DNA of 64,000 nt, taken from positions 53,254,001 to 53,318,000 of the forward strand of contig NC_068915.1 of assembly GCF_023091745.1 (NCBI RefSeq), written 5' to 3'. The notes beneath the pieces are model-generated. The model was given only the letters and a program-made list of their open reading frames with translations, searched no databases and was not told the DNA's origin. Shown piece after piece: positions 19,763 to 31,268 of this stretch (position 1 is its first letter; each line of letters opens with the position of its first letter). This DNA is from Budorcas taxicolor (lineage: Eukaryota; Chordata; Mammalia; Artiodactyla; Bovidae). The position numbers were made by a program, and so were the translations under genes.

Positions 19763-22113
19763 GTTCAGTTCAGATCAGTTCAGTCTCTCAGTTGTGTCCG
19801 ACTCTTTCCGATCCCATGAATTGCAGCACGCCAGGCTTCCCTGTCCATCACCATCTCCCGGAGTTCACTCAGACTCACGTCCATCGAGTCAGTAATGCCA
19901 TCCAGCCATCTCATCCTAGGTCGTTTCCTTCTTCTCCTGCCCCCAATCCCTCCCAGCATCAGAGTCTTTTCCAATGAGTCAACTCTTCACATGAGGTGGC
20001 CAACGTACTGGAGTTTCAGCTTTAGCATCATTCCTTCCAAAGAAATCCCAGGGTTGATCTCCTTCAGAATGGACTGGTTGGATCTCCTTGCAGTCCAAGG
20101 GACTCTCAAGAGTCTTCTCCAACACCACAGTTCAAAAGCATCAATTCTTCAGGGCTCAGCCTTCTTCACAGTCCAACACTCACATCCATACATGACCACA
20201 GGAAAAATCATAGCCTTGACTAGATGGACCTTAGTCAGCAAAGTAATGTCTCTGCTTTTGAATATGCTCTCTAGGTTGGTCATAACTTTTCTTCCAAGGA
20301 GTAAGCGTCTTTTAATTTCATGGCTGCAATCACCATCTGCAGTGATTTTGGAGCCCCCCAAAATAAAGTCTGACACGTTTCCACTGTTTAGCCATTTATT
20401 TCCCATGAAGTGATGGGACCAGATGCCATGATCTTCGTTTTCTGAATGTTTAGGTTTAAGCCAACTTTTTCACTCTCCTCTTTCACTTTCATCAAAAGGC
20501 TTTTCAGTTCCTCTTCACTTTCTGCCATAAGGGTGGTGTCATCTGCATATCTGAGGTGATTGATATTTCTCCCAGCAATCTTGATTCCAGCTTGTGTTTC
20601 TTCCATTTCAGCATTTCTCATGATGTACTCTGCATATAAGATAAATAAGCAGGGTGACAATATACAGCCTTGACATACTCCTTTTCATATTTGGAACCAG
20701 TCTGTTGTTCCATGTCCAGTTCTAACTCTTGCTTCCTGACCTGCATACAGATTTCTCAAGAGGCAGGTCAGGTGGTCTGGTATTCCCATCTCTTTCAGAA
20801 TTTTCCACAGTTTATTGTGATCCACACTGTCAAAGGCTTTGGCATAGTCAATAAAGCAGAAATAGATGTTTTCTGAAACTCTCTTGCTTTTTCGATGATC
20901 CAGCTGATGTTGGCAATTTGATGTCTGGTTCCTCTGCTTTTCTAAAACCAGCTTGAACATCTGGAAGTTCATGGTTCACATATTGTTGAAGCCTGGCTTG
21001 GAGAATTTTGAGCATCGCTTAACTAGCGTGTGACATGAGTGCAATTGTGCGGTAGTTTGAGCATTCTTGGCATTCTTTGGCATTGCCTTCCTTTGGGATT
21101 GGAATGAAAACTGATATTTTCCAGTCCTGTGGCTACTGCTGAGTTTTCCAAACTTGCTGGTATATTGAGTGCTGCACTATCACAGCATCATCTTTTAGGA
21201 TTTGAAATAGCTCAGCTGGAATTCCATCACCTCCACTAGCTTTGCTCGTAGTGATGCTTTCTAAGGCCCACTTGACTTCACATTCCAAGATGTCTGGCTC
21301 TAGATTAGTGATCACATCATGATTATCTTGGTCATGAAGATCTTTTCTGTACAGTTCTTCTGTGTATTCTTGCCACCTCTTCTTAATATCTTCTGCTTCT
21401 GTTAGGTCCATACCATTTCTGTCTTTATCGAGCCCATCTTTGCATGAAATGTTCCCTTGGTATCTATAATTGTCTTGAAAAGATCTCTAGTCTTTCTCAT
21501 TCTGTTGTTTTCCTCTATTTCTTTGCATTGATCACTGAAGAAGGCTTTCTTATCTTTTCTTGTTATTCTTTGGAACTCTGCATTCAGATGCTTATATCTT
21601 TCCTTTTCTCCTTTCTCCTTTTCTTTTCACAGCTATTTGTAAGGCCTCCTCAGACAGTCATTTTGCTTTTTTGCATTCTTTTCATGGGGATGGTCTTGAT
21701 CCCTGTCTCCTGTACAATGTCATGAACCTCATTCCATAGTTCATCAGGCACTCCATCTATCAGATCTAGTCCCTTAAATCTATTTCTCACTTCCACTGTA
21801 TAATCATAAGGGATTTGACTTAGGTCAGACCTAAATGGTTTAGCGGTTTTCCCTACTTTTTAAAGTCTGAATTTTGTAATAAGGTGTTCATGATCTGAGC
21901 CACAGTCTGATCCCGGTCTTGTTTTTGCTGACTGTATAGAGCTTCTCCATCTTTGGCTGCAAAGAATATAATCAATCTGATTTCGGTGTTATCATCTGGT
22001 GATGTCCATGTGTAGAGTCTTCTCTTGTGTTGTTTGAAGAGGGTGTTTGCTACGATCAGTGCATTTTCTTGGCAAAACTCTATTAGACTTGCCCTGCTTC
22101 ATTCCTCATTCCA
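19763..22113 (-). mobile_element. BovB LINE, 2.35 kb, with 12-bp TSD
   Basis: The longest continuous BovB copy here. On the minus strand it runs from the late endonuclease domain through the linker and RT to the 3' tail (TTCAGTTCAG at 19764 in plus view). AGGCCAATTTTA occurs at 19751-19762 and 22114-22125, fixing both edges. It landed beside the tail of the twin-primed copy. It is 5'-truncated and lacks the first part of the endonuclease. Confidence 0.96.
20149..21411 (-). pseudogene. BovB reverse transcriptase remnant
   Basis: Minus-strand RT in pieces: 21133-21411 (early RT with SGGDGIPAELF), 20685-20972 (YAKAFDSVDHNKLW), 20388-20660 (YADD at 20538-20549) and 20149-20406 (late RT and C-terminal region with MYGCECWTVKKAE). 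Frameshifts separate the pieces and there is no intact reading frame. The catalytic motif is preserved. Confidence 0.87.
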
Positions 22114-22290
22114 AGGCCAATTTTAAGGTTTACTTAAAACTGAATTTTAGTGGGTAGAAAAATATGTGTAAACAAACATCAAAATAAAGTATTTCAAAGG
22201 GAACAGTCTCATGACTTTAGAGATTAAGCATTTTTGTAGTATTTTGTATGTTCTTTTATATAAGCAATATTTGAAGAGCATGTCAATAAT

Positions 22291-22521
22291 AATCATTCTG
22301 CATGTGTGCCTGAAGTCTCTTAGTCATGTGCAACTCTTTTTGAGCCCATGGACTGTAGCCCGCCTGGCTCCGCTGTTCACTGGGATTCTCCAGACAAGAA
22401 TTCTGGAATAGGTTGCCATGCCCTTCTCCAGGAAATCTTCCTGACCCAGGAATCATACCCATGTCTCTTATGTCTCCTTCAATGGCAGACAAGTTCTTTA
22501 CCACTAGCGCCGCCTGGGAAG
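22291..22521 (-). mobile_element. Bov-tA SINE with TSD
   Basis: Reverse-complement Bov-tA: CAGACAAGAATTCTGGAATAGG body, ATGTCTCTTATGTCTCC linker, and head CTTTACCACTAGCGCCGCCTGGGAA. GTCAATAAT flanks it at 22282-22290 and 22522-22530. Confidence 0.92.
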
Positions 22522-22557
22522 GTCAATAATCACTCTAACTTACTGATTAAAGTTGCC

Positions 22558-23007
22558 TTAAGTCAAGGCTATGGTTTTTCCTGTGGTCATGTATAGATAT
22601 GAGAGTTGGACTGTGAAGAAGGCTGAGCACTGAAGAATTGATGCTTTTGAACTGTGGTGTTGGAGAAGACTCTTGAGAGTCCCTTGGACTGCAAGGAAAT
22701 CCAACCAGTCCATTCTGAAGGAGATCAACCCTGGGATTTCTTTGGAAGGAATGATGCTAAAGCTGAAGCTCCAGCACTTTGGAAACCTCATGAGAAGAGT
22801 TGACTCATTGGAAAAGACTCTGATGCTGGGAGCAATTGGGGGCAGGAGGAGAAGGGGATGACCGAGGATGAGATGGCTGGATGGCATCACTGACTTGATG
22901 GACGTGAGTGTGAGTGAACTCCAGGAGATGGTGATGGACAGAGAGGCCTGGCGTGCTGTGATTCATGGGGTCGCAAAGAGTCGGACACTACTGAGTGACT
23001 GAACTAA
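22558..23007 (+). mobile_element. 5'-truncated BovB LINE (450 bp)
   Basis: The BovB 3' end from GTCAAGGCTATGGTTTTTCC to GGACACTACTGAGTGACTGAAC. It carries the C-terminal ORF piece in broken form. It is the last element of the 15.4-23.0 kb BovB block. No clear TSD. Confidence 0.93.
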
Positions 23008-24127
23008 GATCCCAGGGTGTATTGTGAGATGAGGATGTTTTGGATTGAGGGCTGTGAATTGGACTGTCTCTGCTCATTTAGGTTCTACTGCTTTATATGT
23101 ATGTGACTTTAAGCAAATTTTTCAACTGTAAGTATTTCAACCAGAACAGCTCTAACTAGTTAAAGTTACCATATGTAACAGAATACTATATTTTTACAGA
23201 ATATATATTTTCTAAGTTTTGCTATAATTTAGATTTCCCTTAGTTTACTTTCTAAAATAGTGATTTGTCTCAGATATATATTCTCTCTCACTGCCCACAC
23301 CAAAAATCATTGATTATAATCTAGTATTGAGGACACTGAATATTTGCAAACTTTATCGACATTTATTCCAACTTTTTAAAGATTTTGGGGGTAAATTCAA
23401 TGTCTCTAATCTGGCAACTATCTCTAACAGCATATTAAAGTGTCTATAGCTACTATATAAGAAGGTTTCATAATAAAGCTTTAAGATTTTGAAAATGCCA
23501 GGACAAACCAAGATGACTTCTGAAATTCAAATACAAACAAATTGATGCATTTTAGATAAGACATTTGCCAAAGAGCACACTGTTTTCCTTCTACACTTCT
23601 ACACCTCTATGAATAGCTCCTTTATTGAAATATCTTGAAATTATCTTCATTTGGCTATATCATTTATTATCTGCTGTGACCCCATTGATTCACTAAATAG
23701 TACCAAAAGTGGCCCCATGCAACAAATTATGAACATGGAAATATGACTTAATTTTCTCACATATTCAGGCTGTCTGGGGATAACCTCATTGTTGAGGAAA
23801 TGTGACACATGTAGTCCCTGACATGCAGTTCCATCATAATTATTCAAATCATTTCTGATGTTATATAGAATGAAATGCAAGAGTAGGGCAAGGTGGTAAG
23901 AATTTAAATGAGTGACAATTAGGTGCCATGGTAACAAGGATAAATACCAAGTTGGATAGGCATTTGGCTTCTTCTGACATTCCCAGAGAGCAAGTATAGG
24001 AGAAAAGAAAATGGAAAAGATATGAAGGTACAAATTGCAATCTGTGTCAAGAGCCAGAAGGCCTCCACAGCTTTGCAGGAGTTTCTATTCACCTGTAATC
24101 ATCAGGCTGTTTAGCTAAGGACAAACT
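23008..24127. other. Background with an unassigned 128-codon minus frame
   Basis: The open frame at 23647-24033 (minus) has no recognised motif. It is Leu/Ile/Tyr-rich with no neighbouring coding evidence, so I read it as chance. A weak MIR-like phrase (ATGTGACTTTAAGCAAATTTTTCAA) occurs near 23100-23126. Confidence 0.4.
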
Positions 24128-24328
24128 GCTCAGCCATGCCTGACTCTTGTGACCCCATTTACTAAAGCCCACCAGCCTCCTCCATCCCTGGAATTTTCCA
24201 GGCAAGAATACTGGAGTGGGTTGCCATTTCCTCTCCAGGGGATCTTCCCAACCCAGGGATCACACCTGTGTCTCATGTCTCCTGCATTGGCAGGCAGATT
24301 CTTTACCACTGCACAGCCTGGGAAGCCC
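24128..24328 (-). mobile_element. Bov-tA SINE
   Basis: Reverse-complement Bov-tA with body (CAGGCAAGAATACTGGAGTGG), B-box region (GGGATCACACCTGTGTCTC) and head (CTTTACCACTGCACAGCCTGGGAAGCCC). The flanks AAGGACAAACT and AAAGACCAAGT match at 8 of 11 positions, possibly an aged TSD. Confidence 0.92.
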
Positions 24329-25424
24329 AAAGACCAAGTCAGTATCTAATTATAAGGGTAGAAAAGTTGCTACTTCTATTAAAGACTAAATTCTACCAAA
24401 TCTCTTATGCTAAGTTGGTGATTGGCTATCTATGGCTCTCAGGCTACCACCTCTTTCATGTAAATTTTTATTAGAACAGTCACAACATTGTTTGACATGA
24501 TGACAGTTTCAGAGTTGAAAGAGTTGCATTGTTCCTACAGAGATTGTGTGATCCACAATATGTAAAATATTTGTTATCTTGCCGTTTAAAGAAAATCTTT
24601 GTGAACTCCTATACCACAGGAATGACCCTGAAATATGGGATGGAATCTTTGAGCAAGTATTGTCTGAAAAAAGCTAACTTCCAATATGTGTGATTTATCA
24701 TGACCTGTGAAGGTAATATCACTCCCACTTTTCAGAAAACTGTCCTTTTTCTATATAAGAAGTTTAGGGTAGGGAAGCAGTTTTCTTATAAGCACCTCTA
24801 CTACCTGTCATATAACAACAAAACTTAGGTAATCCTGAAAGAGAAGTACAGGGAGACAATGACAACAAGTTTGACACTTACAAAAAATAAACCTAAAAGA
24901 ACATTTCAATTTGCATTAGTATGATCTTGAAAAGCATGTGAGGAAATGGGATTTAGATAAAAGTGTAAAATACAATATTCAGTTTGGACAAATTCACTGG
25001 CATGGATGTGCTTATTCAGGTTTGGGGATTTCAGGTTTGGTTTGATCTAGAGTGCAATTAAAAGTCTATTAGGTTACCTAATTAAAGACAGGACTCAGCA
25101 GTGACCTTTAGTCAATAAAACCGGACTTTTGGAACTTCTCTTATATACTCTAGAGAAAGGAGTTTCAAGGCTCAATAAATAAAAATGTTAGAATTAATTT
25201 GTTCTGAGCAATCTAACCAGCCTTTTGATAATCATAACTCCAAGAGGGCCCAGAGCCTATACCCTTCAACAAGGCATTCATAAAGTATTGACCTGGAACA
25301 ATCAGCTTTTTTGAAGAATTCCATGGTGTCTAATATCTAGAACAGTATAGGAATTAAAGAAATTAATGACAGTATAAAGGAAGATGATTTCTAACACATT
25401 CTTATTTAAATTGCTGATATAACC
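24329..25424. other. Background, nothing recognised
   Basis: No repeat family or coding structure identified. Confidence 0.5.
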
Positions 25425-25505
25425 TGTGAAACTGAGGCATAGAAAAGTAGGGGAACTTGCCCAGATTTATCCTGCTGACTTATAAAAAAGGCAGGAGCTT
25501 AATTT
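25425..25505 (+). mobile_element. MIR SINE fragment
   Basis: GTGAAACTGAGGCATAGAAAAG, AACTTGCCCAGATTTAT and GGCAGGAGCTTA follow the MIR core order ('GAAACTGAGGC...AACTTGCCCA...GGCAGAGC'). Confidence 0.6.
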
Positions 25506-25617
25506 TGGTGGTTTCAGACCAGAATTCTTGTTTGTAACAAATACACATTATCACCCTTCAGACAATGAGAAAGTTAGTCAATGGAAATGGAAAGTTAGTG
25601 TCTGAGGCAGATAAAAA

Positions 25618-25641
25618 AACAAAACAAACAAACAAACAAAC
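25618..25641. repeat. (CAAA)n short tandem repeat
   Basis: Repeated CAAA units (AACAAAACAAACAAACAAAC). It may be a tail of an old retrocopy, but no body was recognised. Confidence 0.85.
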
Positions 25642-25768
25642 CCACAGAATTATTTCCCTTAAAGGTGTCAAGTTTTCTGGTGGGGGAGAGATGATGTGTT
25701 CTCATTGTAAGCAAGAATGAAATGTAAAAGAGATAATTAGGAATTTCAGAGAGTTTACAAGCTATACT

Positions 25769-25895
25769 GGAGAAGGAAATAGCCACCCACTCCAGTCTTC
25801 TTGCCTGGAGAATTCCATAGACAGAGAAGCCTGGCTGGCTGTAGTCCATAGGGTTGCAAAGAGTCAGACATGACTAAGCGAATAACACTACCACT
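25769..25895 (+). mobile_element. Partial Bov-A/Bov-tA 3' body
   Basis: It starts inside the body (ACTGGAGAAGGAAATAGCC) and runs through GTTGCAAAGAGTCAGACATGAC to an AACACTACCAC-type tail. The tRNA head is missing. An A run follows at about 25910. Confidence 0.85.
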
Positions 25896-26871
25896 AACAT
25901 ACTATTTGATTAAAAAAAAAAAAGATGAACTTGTAAATCAGTGTTTTTGAAAGGAGAAAAATTTTCTGGTTTCATTGTCATATTAAGAATCAGTTTGCTT
26001 ACTTGGACACTTTCAGCAGAATACTGTCAAAAGTGTCATTTCTTTGAATCATATACATTTCTATGAAATACCAGTTACATCATGCATATGGAAAATTGAG
26101 GATGCTGATGACTATTAATAAATAAGAAATCAAGAATTTTAGTATAAGAAATAAAGTACTTATATTTACGTCTAAGCTACAAAGTTTAGGGGCTGAACTT
26201 TAGCTGTGGAGTTCCATGTAGAGTGTAAAGTTTATCTGTTTATAACTTTAGGTAATGAGTTTTGCTACCTAAGGGTGGGAATAAATTCTGTAAAGGGACT
26301 AAAAATTCTGACACTTTTCTTTATGATTTCCAAGAGTAATGGTCAGAGAGTAATCCAAGAGAGACATGTGACCTCCATTTTCCTTGGACTGAGCTTAGAT
26401 GAATAGAGGAAAAAACAGAAATGACTTTTTTGTCTTAGTGACTTTTGTCTTCATCTTAGAGAGCAGAATTACAGCAAGGATTTTGGATTACCATGATTGA
26501 TCATTGCAACAGGGCCTGAGCACACATTAACTTTGAATTAAAAGAGAAATTAGAACTATATTTAGTTTGTAATGCACTATGTAATATCTAAAAAATGAAA
26601 TTGCATGCTAATATTTGAAAGTAGCCAGAAAAGCTATGGATCAGCCCAAGCATTAGTCAAAGCAGGAAAGGATGTTTTAACTGTTCTGGTTTAAAAGGAC
26701 AATGGTGATTAAAAAATAAAAAAGAAGCGTTGCTCTTGATTTACACCTTTTGAAGTCCAGTGCCTAACTAAACTATAAAGAAAGTTACCAGATGGAAAGC
26801 TTCAGCTGCATGGTTGCCTGAAATCCTCTTAGGAAGTTCCTGAGTTATCACATTTTATTCTTAGAACAAGT
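25896..26871. other. Background, nothing recognised
   Basis: An A-rich run at 25910-25923, then unique-looking sequence. A 66-codon frame at 26206-26406 shows no known motif. Confidence 0.5.
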
Positions 26872-27012
26872 CATTTTCTAAAGAAATTAAGACTCATCAT
26901 AGTTAATTTACTCTCTCCATGGGTGACAGAGCTTATCAAACATAAAGCAAGAATTTTGTGCCAGGTTTCCCTGATTCAGCAAGCCATTGCTCTATCTTCT
27001 ACTACTGCCTGA
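26872..27012 (+). mobile_element. MIR SINE fragment
   Basis: TCATTTTCTAAAGAAATTAAGACTCA, GTGACAGAGCTTATCAAAC, CCAGGTTTCCCTGATTCAGCAAGCC and ATTGCTCTATCTTCTACTACTGCCTG follow the MIR 3' half in order. Confidence 0.65.
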
Positions 27013-27556
27013 TTAACATGTAATCATCAATCTCAATCCTTGAAGTCACAGACCTCTTGGTTACCTTAACTGTCAATGGAAGCAGTTGAAATAACAGTCT
27101 GATGAATGGCACACTGATACTTAGGTATGAGTTCAGTCATTTCAATTAGTCAAAAGAGGTAATAAACTACAAAACCTTGCTCTTAGATTATGTTTAACCT
27201 TTATAAACAGACACTATGTAACATATATCTGACCGCATTATTTAGACTATGTTTGATTCTGTGCATTTTTAGTCATATGCACATTTCTATGCAGAACCAA
27301 TTGTGTCAGACACGTAAGCCTCAAGGAAAGCATGTGGTATTTTAAGAGAAAAGTGTGTTTAAAGTAAAGAGACAAGTGTTGAATTATGTATACGAACACC
27401 ATAAGGATGGCTTGTATATAACAACTGTTGTCATATTTTTAGCATGTGTATCACAAAATAATCACTTTCAAAATATATGAATAAAAAGAGTCATTTTGAA
27501 GTGTACAGCAATTTATGCCAATTATGTCCTATGTGGTGCATTAATTATTCAACAAC
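27013..27556. other. Background, nothing recognised
   Basis: No element or gene identified. Confidence 0.5.
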
Positions 27557-27567
27557 TATTTTACTCT

Positions 27568-27703
27568 TTCCCCTGGAGAAGGAACTGGCAACCCACTCCA
27601 CTGTTCTTACCTGGGAAATCCCATGGACAGAGGAGCTTGGTGGGCTACAGTCCATGGAGTCGCAAAGGTTTGGACAAGACTGAGCAACTAACACTTACTT
27701 TTT
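27568..27703 (+). mobile_element. Short Bov-A-type insertion with 11-bp TSD
   Basis: The element has only the Bov-A body (CTGGAGAAGGAACTGGCAACC to GGACAAGACTGAGC) and a short AACACTTAC tail. TATTTTACTCT at 27557-27567 and 27704-27714 is a perfect TSD. It inserted without a tRNA head, so it is either a 5'-truncated Bov-tA or a Bov-A monomer. Confidence 0.92.
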
Positions 27704-27796
27704 TATTTTACTCTCTTCTTAACTACTTTGTTATAGTTTTACATTTTGGTTAACTTACTGTACCATATGCACACTTTTTTTTTGCCATAGTAACTG

Positions 27797-27798
<2 letters not shown>

Positions 27799-27840
<42 letters not shown>

Positions 27841-28086
27841 GTCGCTTCAGTCGTGTCTGACTCTGTGCGACCCCATAGACAGCAGCCCACCAGGCTCTGC
27901 CGTCCCTGGGATTCTTCAGGCAAGAACACTGGAGTGGGTTGCCATCTCCTTCAATGCATGAAAGTGAAAAGTGAAAGTGAATTCACTGAGTCATGTCCAA
28001 CTCTCAGCGACCCCATGGACTGCAGCCCACCAGGCTCCTCCGTCCATGGGATTTTCCAGGCAAGAGTACTGGAGTGGGGTGCCATT
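27799..28086 (-). mobile_element. Bov-A2 SINE with expanded CTG tail
   Basis: Two Bov-A units in tandem on the minus strand, joined by a GAAAGTGAAAAGTGAAAGTGAA linker near 27959-27980. The tail in plus view is (CTG)13 at 27801-27839, much longer than in the other Bov-A2 copies of this window. It ends at GGAGTGGGGTGCCAT. No clear TSD. Confidence 0.93.
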
Positions 28087-29176
28087 ACATCATGCTAAGT
28101 CATTATTCAGAATAATGTGTTATTCATTGTGTTTGGTTACCTATATTGAGATGCTTTTACATCTCACTGTGCATCCTAGCTGGAAGCATAGGTTTTTAAA
28201 GGGGAGCCTTTTTAAGTTGCTATGAATAGGTTGAATGAAGAGAAATGCAGTACTATATTGTTTTGACTTTTCACATAAAGATTATGACAAACCATGATCA
28301 GTAAACTGGTTCACTAAAAAGATATGGAGAGGAAATGAACAAAATATCAGTGTGATTTCAAACCTATTTTCACCTACAATCCTAAATCCAAGTCCAGTAC
28401 TGGGCATTTCCTCTTATGGAAAATGTGGCAGAGATAGAGAGGGAATCTGAGAAGAGCAACAAGGTGATGAATACTTTAAATGTCCTGGAAGATTTCCTCT
28501 TTTAGGAATCCTTTCTGTAAGAAGGAAAATGGAAGTAGGATTTATTTACGGGTTTCAGAGTTTTACAGAGAATATTGAAGAATTAGCATTATCCATTTAC
28601 TGATTTAGTCAGCCATGTGATTGTCAACAGAGACACATTCAAGAATCACAAGTTTTAAACCAATTAAGGAAACAATTGCTTTATGCTTAGCTACCCTGTT
28701 TACCTGAAAACAAACCTTCCACACAATCACTGAGATAAATTTTTGCAGAACACACTTAGTATTTTCTCCCCTTGTAAAGATTTTTGGTAGGATGGAGGAA
28801 AAAATATATTACCATATTATCTGAATTAAAATTAGGATAAAACCTTCCTTTGAAAAAAGTAGTATGTAGAGAAGAAAGGAGAAAAGAGGAAAAGTAGACA
28901 TAGCTCACTAAGGATTTGGATTTTCTCTTTAAGAAAATGCAAGGAGTGTCAGGGCTAATGTCAGTCTATGCATACCTCTGTAAGAGTTACAATAATAAAT
29001 CTCTTCTGGAATAAAGATCTCCATATAAGCACAATGAGTAGAGCAGAGATTAGTAGGTGCCCCCACTAACCCTCAGCAGACAACCTACAAAACAGCAGAA
29101 AGTTACCAGACTATTACACCTCCACAATCTCACCTTTTTGTGCTTATCCAATCATTTTATTCATTTGTTAACAGTT
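28087..29176. other. Background, nothing recognised
   Basis: About 1.1 kb of AT-rich sequence without recognised features. Confidence 0.5.
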
Positions 29177-29188
29177 ATATTTAGGTAT

Positions 29189-29458
29189 GCTGCTGCTGCT
29201 GCTGCTTCAGCCCAGTGCGACTTTGTGTGACCCCATAGATGGCAGCCCACCAGGCTCCCCGTCCCTGGGATTCTCCAGGCAAGAACACTGGAGTGGGTTG
29301 CCATTTCCTTCTCCAATGCATGAAAGTGAAAAGTGAAAGTGAAGTCACTCAGTCGTGTCTGACTCTTAGTGACCCCTTGGACTGCAGGCTACCAGGCTCC
29401 TCTATCCATGGGATTTTCCAGGCAAGAGTACTGGAGTGGGGTGCCATCATCTTCTCTG
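29189..29458 (-). mobile_element. Bov-A2 SINE, left member of a tandem pair
   Basis: Minus-strand Bov-A2 with a CTG tail, two Bov-A units and the AAAGTGAAAAGTGAAAGTGAAG linker. It is bounded by ATATTTAGGTAT at 29177-29188 and 29459-29470. The next Bov-A2 follows at once and ends in a third copy of the same 12-mer. Confidence 0.95.
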
Positions 29459-29470
29459 ATATTTAGGTAT

Positions 29471-29744
29471 ACTGCTGCTGCTGCTACTAAGTCGCTTCAG
29501 TCGTGTCCGACTCTGTGCGACCCCATAGACAGCAGCCCACCAGGAACCCCCATCCCTGGGATTCTCCAGGCAACTGGAGTGGGTTGCCATGTCCTTCTCC
29601 AATGAATGAAAGTGAAAAGTGAAAGTGAAGTCGCTCAGTCGTGTCTGACTCTTAGTGACCCCTTGGACTGCAGCCCACCAGGCTCCTCCATTCATGGGAT
29701 TTTCCAGGCAAGAGTACTGGAGTGGGGTGTCATTGCCTTCTCCG
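29471..29744 (-). mobile_element. Bov-A2 SINE, right member of a tandem pair
   Basis: Same orientation and structure as its left neighbour, with tail CTGCTGCTGCTGCTACTAAG. It is bounded by ATATTTAGGTAT at 29459-29470 and 29745-29756. The two members differ at scattered bases and by a small deletion (CAGGCAACTGG against CAGGCAAGAACACTGG), so this is not an assembly artefact of one copy. Confidence 0.95.
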
Positions 29745-30035
29745 ATATTTAGGTATAGTTTCTCTTTTAATTTAGATTGAAATACTATGAGGAAAGGAAC
29801 TAAATAAATATGTTTGAGCTGTAGTAGAAAAGTGAAACAAGATTTTTGATTACATAGTAATTTATTGCTGTTGATTAAAAAAGCTTTTATTGATACAAAT
29901 AAGCACCCAGCAGCTGGTGAAAATTTACATACTCAATGAGGACCAGCAATGGGACAACTAAGACACTGGGCATGTTGTCCAGTTACGTGGAGTGACTGAA
30001 GGGCATGCCCTTGCTAGTCAGGGTTTGACAAAAAC

Positions 30036-30100
30036 CCACTGGAGAAGGAAATGGCAAATCACTTCAGTATTCTTGCCTTAAGAACCCCATAAAAGCAAAT
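30036..30100 (+). mobile_element. BovB 5'-region fragment
   Basis: CCACTGGAGAAGGAAATGGCAAATCACTTCAGTATTCTTGCCTTAAGAACCCCAT matches the segment just upstream of the BovB endonuclease (compare 58596-58650). It is isolated and lacks the remainder of the element. Confidence 0.75.
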
Positions 30101-30189
30101 AACCAAACTTGTTGTAAAACATGAAATCAGAACAAAACAGGCATCAAATCATGCCATCCTTAGTCCATCTAGCATAATTTTTTCTAAAT

Positions 30190-30582
30190 GTTGTTTTCAG
30201 TTGCTGAGTTGTGTCTGACTCTTTGAGACCCCATGGACTGTAGCACACCAGGCTCCTTTGTCCTCCACTATCTTCCAGAATTTGCTCAAATCCATGTGCA
30301 TTGAGTCAGTGATGTTGTCTAACCATCTGATCCTCTGCTTCCCCCTACTCCTCTGGCCTTCAATCTTTCTCAGCACCAGGGTCTTTTCTAGTGAGCTGGC
30401 TCTTCCCATCAGGTGGCCTAAGTATCAAAGCTTCAGCTTTAGCAACAGTCTTTCCAAGGAATATTCAGAGTTGACTTCCTTTAGAATTGACTGGTTTGAT
30501 CTCCTTGCAGTCTAAGGGACCCTCAAGAGTCTTCTCCAGCACCACAAGAATTTGAAAGCATCTGTTCTTCAGCACCCAGCCA
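30190..30582 (-). mobile_element. 5'-truncated BovB LINE (about 390 bp)
   Basis: Reverse-complement BovB 3' end: GTTGTTTTCAGTTGCTGAG tail, TCTGACTCTTTGAGACCCC, CAGCACCAGGGTCTTTTC and CTCCTTGCAGTCTAAGGG. It belongs to the older subtype, like the copy at 4.6 kb. Confidence 0.92.
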
Positions 30583-30680
30583 TACTTAGTAACTAATTCC
30601 AGTATCCAATGGGATGCCCTGTTAATAAATATTCTTGATGGAAACCAGCAAAAATAATACTCAGTTAATAAAGTAAGAAA

Positions 30681-30893
30681 CCATAGTAGTAGTAGTGTTA
30701 GTTGCTTAGTCATGTTTGACTCTTTGTGACCACATGGACTGTAGCTCACCAGGCTCCTCTGTCCATGGAATTCTACAGGCAAGAAAGTGGATAGCCATTC
30801 CCTTCTCCAGGGGATCTTCTAGGGCTGGGGGTCAAACCCAGGTCACTTGCATTGCAGGCACATTATTTACCATCTGAGCCAACAGGGATGCCC
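30681..30893 (-). mobile_element. Bov-tA SINE
   Basis: GTAGTAGTAGTGTTAGTTGCTTAGTC tail, Bov-A body, then head with CCATCTGAGCCAACAGGG (A box on minus). Divergent B box (GGGGGTCAAACCCAGGTC). No clear TSD. Confidence 0.92.
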
Positions 30894-31159
30894 TAAAAAT
30901 GTCTAAATTGATTTTTGAACATTGGCATTGCCAGTTTCACTATCAAGTTTTTGACAAATCCACATTTGACAAGTGTATATATTCTAAATCACTATTAAGG
31001 AACCAGTTTTTTAATCAGTTTGACTTGGTTTAAGTGGGCAGTGGTATGTGGCTCACTTGGAAAAAGGTGCAGTTAAGAGCTACAATAAAACATTTAATCA
31101 ATTTCAATGAATTCAGTTTCCCAAACTCTCTTTCACTAACTGATTAAAATTTATATCCC

Positions 31160-31268
31160 AGTCATGACCATGTATCAGGCATTAAGTTTAGCTTTTGATG
31201 TTAAAGATTAAAACAAAGTGAATAAAAGTTAATCTCTGACCTTAAAGAGCTCACAGTTGGTTGATGAC
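31160..31268 (-). mobile_element. L2 LINE 3'-end-like fragment
   Basis: CATGTATCAGGCATTAAG, then AATCTCTGACCTTAAAGAGCTCACAGTTGG follow the reverse-complement L2 3' pattern. Strongly diverged. Confidence 0.45.

Noticed and set aside
23647..24033. A 128-codon minus-strand open frame as a possible gene
   Set aside because: No recognised domain, hydrophobic and codon-poor composition typical of AT-rich chance frames, and no splice or promoter context that I can support.
27801..27840. CTG repeat as a polyglutamine or polyleucine coding tract
   Set aside because: It is the tail of a Bov-A2 SINE, with no coding frame around it.
29177..29756. Regularly spaced direct repeats as a CRISPR-like array
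   Set aside because: The repeated 12-mer is a SINE target-site duplication and the 'spacers' are two related Bov-A2 copies; the genome is mammalian.
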